From Legionella drozanskii LLAP-1 (lineage in GTDB: Bacteria; Pseudomonadota; Gammaproteobacteria; Legionellales; Legionellaceae): DNA of 64,000 nucleotides. Positions within the stretch are counted from its first letter, which is position 1; each line of letters opens with the position of its first letter. The DNA is taken from NCBI RefSeq assembly GCF_001467585.1, contig NZ_LNXY01000001.1:62001-126000 (forward strand), given 5' to 3'. The notes below the pieces were generated by a model. The model was given only the letters and a program-made list of their open reading frames with translations, was not told the DNA's origin and did not search any database. Both the position numbers and the translations under genes were made by a program. Below, in pieces: positions 60,997-64,000 of this stretch.

Positions 60997-62160
60997 ATGC
61001 CACATTTTTTTAAGGTCGCTAAAGCGAAATCAACTAACTCTACTCCATATTTTTACTTCAAAGAAGCACCTGAAGGCAATACGGTAGAATGTATTGTTAA
61101 GCATGCCACTAAAAATAAATACAAGCTGTTAAAAAAAGGAGATTATGATTGTAATGAGTCGTTATATAAATATGAAGAGTTTGACGACGAAATAGATGCC
61201 GATGAAAAAGGCTTTGCAATTTCTAGAGAACTATTTTGTGCCCAGTTTATACGCCACATTAATTCCCCTTCTTGTCCTAAATATTCAGCCTTTTATAAAT
61301 TAACACCAAATAAAAATGGAACGGAAAAGGAGCCGTTGGTCGGCGCGGATTTTCTAGATCAGTTTACAACCTGGAAAGATACTTATAATGCTGAAAATTC
61401 CAAAATACTTGGACGGAACCTGAATAGCGAAGGTTACGTCTGCGCTCCAACCAGTAGTAAGCGGCTAGTCGGACTCGGCACAGCAGCCGTGCTCTTAGAA
61501 CTTTTGGGAAAAGACGATGCCTGCAACACCAATTGGGGGGTCGTCGAAACCGCGTCTCATGTTCAGGTCACATTAATTGATTTTGGAAAATGCTTACTCA
61601 ACTTGCGATTTTCTCGTGATCAGGAAGACTTAGGCCTATTCTCTCATCCTATGGATGTGATGAGTGGAGTATTTGAACAATATGTTGGCACCGGTGTTTC
61701 AAGTGATGAGGTCGCTTTACCCCAGCCATTAGTTAAATCAAAACATCTGGAGTGCGAAGTTTTTGAAACCATTGTCACCCTTTCTAAGATGTCACCCGAT
61801 GAAATAGCGGATCTAGCTAAGAAACATTTTAGCCAATTTCCTAAGTATCAATCAGCACTTATAAAAGAAATGAAAATGGGAATTGAATATCTACATAAGC
61901 AATTTGAAAATCATGATCAATTTATTGCGGTTAGCTTTATTAATCACTGCATGAAAGATCTAGATATTTCTTGCAGATTAAGTGAATGCGAGAATACTTC
62001 CATTGATTATATATTAAGTGTTTACCATTTTATTCAGCCACAAAAAAGTTTAGCTAATGAAAAACTATTCTTCGATAGAATTAAGGCATTTTTCTCTGAG
62101 ACAGAAACTAGTGAGGAAGTAGATGAAGAACAAAATCAGAAGACGATGAGTGTCTCATGA
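60997..62160 (+). CDS. Kinase-like candidate effector with DxxxxN...DFG motif and E-block tail
   Basis: From the ATG at 60997 the protein has 387 residues. Residues 174-198 read DACNTN-W-G then, after 15 residues, LIDFGK: this matches the catalytic loop (DxxxxN) and metal-binding DFG of protein/PI kinases in spacing, as in several divergent Legionella effector kinases. The usual ATP-binding Gly loop is not evident. The C-terminus SETETSEEVDEEQNQKTMSVS is an E-block-like export signal. Function as a kinase is a hypothesis. The open frame from 60940 uses TTG and overlaps the divergent gene. An intrinsic terminator follows (62184-62214). Confidence 0.62.
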   Translation: MPHFFKVAKAKSTNSTPYFYFKEAPEGNTVECIVKHATKNKYKLLKKGDYDCNESLYKYEEFDDEIDADEKGFAISRELFCAQFIRHINSPSCPKYSAFYKLTPNKNGTEKEPLVGADFLDQFTTWKDTYNAENSKILGRNLNSEGYVCAPTSSKRLVGLGTAAVLLELLGKDDACNTNWGVVETASHVQVTLIDFGKCLLNLRFSRDQEDLGLFSHPMDVMSGVFEQYVGTGVSSDEVALPQPLVKSKHLECEVFETIVTLSKMSPDEIADLAKKHFSQFPKYQSALIKEMKMGIEYLHKQFENHDQFIAVSFINHCMKDLDISCRLSECENTSIDYILSVYHFIQPQKSLANEKLFFDRIKAFFSETETSEEVDEEQNQKTMSVS

Positions 62161-62183
62161 TGAGAGCTCTCATGCGTTTTTAT

Positions 62184-62214
62184 GCAAGCATAGTAGAATG
62201 CCTGCTTTTTTTTT
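62184..62214 (+). terminator. Intrinsic terminator after the kinase-like gene
   Basis: GCAAGCAT-AGTAGA-ATGCCTGC forms a stem of seven pairs with one mismatch, followed by nine T (62206-62214). It lies 24 bases after the stop codon. Confidence 0.7.
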
Positions 62215-62229
62215 AATCGAGGGGAACAC

Positions 62230-63048
62230 ATGTTTTTTACCCAACCTAAAATCAAGCGTATTGGTTTACATTTAGAATCCACCCTTACAGAAATTTGTAG
62301 GGCAAGTTGGTCATACTACCTCACTAAAGTGTCTTCTGCTGAGGCTATTGAATACGCTGATCATCTTGAGGAAGAAATTGATTTGGAGAAGGTTTTTGCA
62401 ACTCCGGAACTTTATCGCGGAAAAGAACATTTTCCTTGGGTTATCTTTCCTCAGGACGGCGCGAATAGAGTTTACGAACGGACCAATGCAAGTATGCAAT
62501 ATCAGTTTCACTGCCAGCTTTTAAAGGATGCTAAAACAATTAACAAGGAATTAAATAGCAAACCCACCAACTATCAATCCATTATCGAGCTTGCTAAGCG
62601 TATCAAAGACAACTCCGTTAAAATTCCTTCCATAGATAGTGGTGAAACGATTACTTTTAGTGTTGATTCCACGTTTGGAGGCAATCTATTTACAGATTTT
62701 TTTATTGGCGCAGCGAGCAGCATTCATGCAATAGCTATGCTAATTGTAGGACTTGGCTGCATGGCTCCTTATTGGCTATCTTATTCTGAATATTGCGGTG
62801 GCCCTGAGTTTTTCTTAGATACAGTCGTTTATTTATGTGAATCACTGCGAAAGCTGGCTTTTGCAGTGATATTTCCCTTAGGCATGCTTTATTCGGCTTA
62901 CACTACAGATTCTTATAATCCGTTCACTAAAGGTGAGGTGCAACGTTCATTAGACGGGATCATTGCAATAGCAGAGGAACTAAAAACAGGAGAAATCGAT
63001 CAAGTTGAGGAGGGTCAATCTTCCAGGAATTTGCGTCATACAATATAA
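62230..63048 (+). CDS. Hypothetical protein with two membrane helices; candidate effector
   Basis: The 272-residue protein has a soluble helical N-terminal half and two hydrophobic segments at about residues 155-180 and 205-225 (IGAASSIHAIAMLIVGLGCM; LRKLAFAVIFPLGMLYSAY), then a short polar tail with Glu-rich patches (GEIDQVEEGQ). No family is recognised. GAGGGG precedes the ATG. It directly follows the terminator of the kinase-like gene. Confidence 0.6.
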   Translation: MFFTQPKIKRIGLHLESTLTEICRASWSYYLTKVSSAEAIEYADHLEEEIDLEKVFATPELYRGKEHFPWVIFPQDGANRVYERTNASMQYQFHCQLLKDAKTINKELNSKPTNYQSIIELAKRIKDNSVKIPSIDSGETITFSVDSTFGGNLFTDFFIGAASSIHAIAMLIVGLGCMAPYWLSYSEYCGGPEFFLDTVVYLCESLRKLAFAVIFPLGMLYSAYTTDSYNPFTKGEVQRSLDGIIAIAEELKTGEIDQVEEGQSSRNLRHTI

Positions 63049-63172
63049 ACGCTAATCAGTATCAATAAAATGAAGGTTGAGCCGCTCATATTGGCTATTT
63101 CAAAGGAGTTAGTTTATAGTTTGAAGCATTCTATGTAAAAATAATCTTCTTTTTACACTACGAGGAGCAAGG

Positions 63173-63400
63173 ATGCTAACGTGGATTATTCTTATTCTGA
63201 TTGCTATTTTACTTATAATTTTAAGCTTGGATTTTGTTTTTCAGCGAAGTAAAAATAATAATCGGCCCACTCTCAGCTTAATTTTTGCTTTATTAGCCTT
63301 CCTCATCGTAGCGGCCGCTTTTACCTATGTGATATCAATGTCCCTGGGTAGGCCTGCAACTGAAAGTTATCACGCCTCTACTTTGAAAGAAACTCTTTAA
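63173..63400 (+). CDS. Small two-helix membrane protein, unknown function
   Basis: The 75-residue protein has two membrane helices (about 3-22 and 36-58) separated by a basic loop (FQRSKNNNRP). A strong GAGGAGC site precedes the ATG. No motif is recognised. Confidence 0.6.
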   Translation: MLTWIILILIAILLIILSLDFVFQRSKNNNRPTLSLIFALLAFLIVAAAFTYVISMSLGRPATESYHASTLKETL

Positions 63401-63524
63401 AGTGTGGGAAAAGTTCTCGCATTGTCGTGATCTAACTTCTCATCCTCTTCCCTAGCTACCTGGTTTCCAATTAATCGAAAATTGCCACTATTTTATTAAG
63501 TGGTCGTATAGAATTAGATATTTT

Positions 63525-63623
63525 ATGACAGCCAAAGACAGCAAGAGACTCATTTTTAATACCTCATTTTTTGCTATCATAGCGGCAATCGCAACAGCAA
63601 AAATTTATAAATTACAGCACTGA
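63525..63623 (+). CDS. Possible 32-residue membrane ORF
   Basis: ATG to TGA encodes a basic N-terminus (MTAKDSKR) and a single hydrophobic helix ([17 protein letters not shown]). There is no clear ribosome site, so coding is uncertain. It is the only structure I see in the 260-base gap before the acyltransferase gene. Confidence 0.28.
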   Translation: MTAKDSKRLIFNTSFFAIIAAIATAKIYKLQH

Positions 63624-63660
63624 TCAATTACGATTTTGCAGAAAGGACTACAAGCATAAG

Positions 63661-64000
63661 ATGTCAACAAATACCAATACTTTTCCCTCTCCTCCCTACC
63701 GAGCTGATATCGATGGCCTACGAGCTATTGCAGTCTTGTTAGTCCTCGTGTTTCATGCCTTTCCCACACAATTACCTGGTGGTTTTATTGGGGTTGATAT
63801 TTTTTTTGTGATTTCGGGCTACCTCATTACAGGCATTATTTTTAATCAATTAAAGACTAATAATTTTTCCTTCCTCAATTTTTATGTACGTCGAATTAAT
63901 CGTATTTTCCCGGTCTTACTTATTGTTTTGCTTGGTTTTTTTATCTTGGGATGGTTTGCTTTATTAGCCAATGAATTTAAAGCATATGGTAAATTCATGG
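63661..64000 (+). CDS. Acyltransferase family 3 (OafA-like) membrane protein, N-terminal part
   Basis: The frame opens at ATG 63661 and runs off the window; 113 codons are visible. [22 protein letters not shown] followed by [18 protein letters not shown] is the signature of acyltransferase-3 enzymes, with the catalytic His in the first helix. They O-acetylate surface polysaccharides such as LPS or peptidoglycan; substrate is unknown here. Confidence 0.88.
   Translation, partial: MSTNTNTFPSPPYRADIDGLRAIAVLLVLVFHAFPTQLPGGFIGVDIFFVISGYLITGIIFNQLKTNNFSFLNFYVRRINRIFPVLLIVLLGFFILGWFALLANEFKAYGKFM

Noticed and set aside
62160-62173. ATGAGAGCTCTCAT palindrome just after the kinase-like gene
   Set aside because: A proper terminator with T-run follows 10 bases later; this 14-base palindrome has no partner site and no evident role.
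1-64000. CRISPR arrays, rRNA genes, intact insertion sequences, prophage or restriction-defence modules
   Set aside because: I saw no regularly spaced repeats, rRNA sequence, transposase, integrase or defence genes beyond the group II intron remnant.

Overview
The window reads as a low-GC gammaproteobacterial chromosome segment, most likely Legionella or a close relative in Legionellales. The evidence is the mix of a bacterial phosphatidylcholine synthase, tandem TTAA-type boxes resembling the Legionella PmrA site, and many long proteins with eukaryotic-like or phosphatase/kinase-like motifs, hydrophobic patches or Glu-rich C-termini, as expected of Dot/Icm (type IVB) substrates. No secretion genes lie in the window, so effector status is inferred throughout.

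Layout. 1-2.5 kb: pyruvate dehydrogenase E1alpha (partial), E1beta and E2. 2.6-7.3 kb: a 1563-residue coiled-coil protein with a C-terminal hydrophobic segment and a PmrA-like box. 7.6-13.3 kb: ruvB-ybgC-tolQRAB on the minus strand, followed by an S1/P1-type nuclease where pal would be expected. 13.4-15.7 kb: sdhE-ygfX-ECF sigma on the minus strand, divergent from ygfZ. 15.8-24.5 kb: an unknown coiled-coil protein, cytochrome b561, the giant NAD-glutamate dehydrogenase, an L,D-transpeptidase and an aldehyde dehydrogenase. 24.7-30.6 kb: pcs, two small envelope genes, a thioredoxin-fold protein, rpsF-rpsR-DUF2232-rplI, a divergent CsrA paralogue and a PAP2-type enzyme. 30.8-34.2 kb: a fadIJ-type beta-oxidation pair. 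34.46-35.0 kb: tRNA-Ser(GCU), tRNA-Arg(ACG) and what looks like the 3' remnant of a group II intron. 35.1-36.0 kb: a mitochondrial-carrier-like protein. 36.3-42.2 kb: a drug-response block (TipAL-type MerR regulator, ABC exporter, ABC-F ATPase with an attenuator-like leader) next to a 2-oxoglutarate oxygenase. 42.4-50.3 kb: a PmrA-box gene, then kdpFABC-kdpD including two tiny membrane ORFs; KdpD lacks its phosphoacceptor His. 50.4-63.4 kb: a porin and a run of effector-like genes (RasGEF domain, CX5R phosphatase motif, HAD motifs, kinase-like DxxxxN...DFG motif) interspersed with a UspA protein, a small HTH protein, a DUF2490 outer-membrane protein and REP-like repeats. 63.66 kb to the end: start of an acyltransferase-3 gene.

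How it fits together: the conserved housekeeping blocks (pdh, tol, rps, fad, kdp) are ordinary. The novelty lies between them, in host-directed candidate effectors, in regulation (PmrA-like boxes, a MerR-type promoter, a leader-peptide attenuator ahead of the ABC-F gene, a CsrA paralogue with an altered RNA-binding strand), and in degenerate signalling (KdpD without His). Short GC-rich palindromes recur at gene ends and probably act as terminators.
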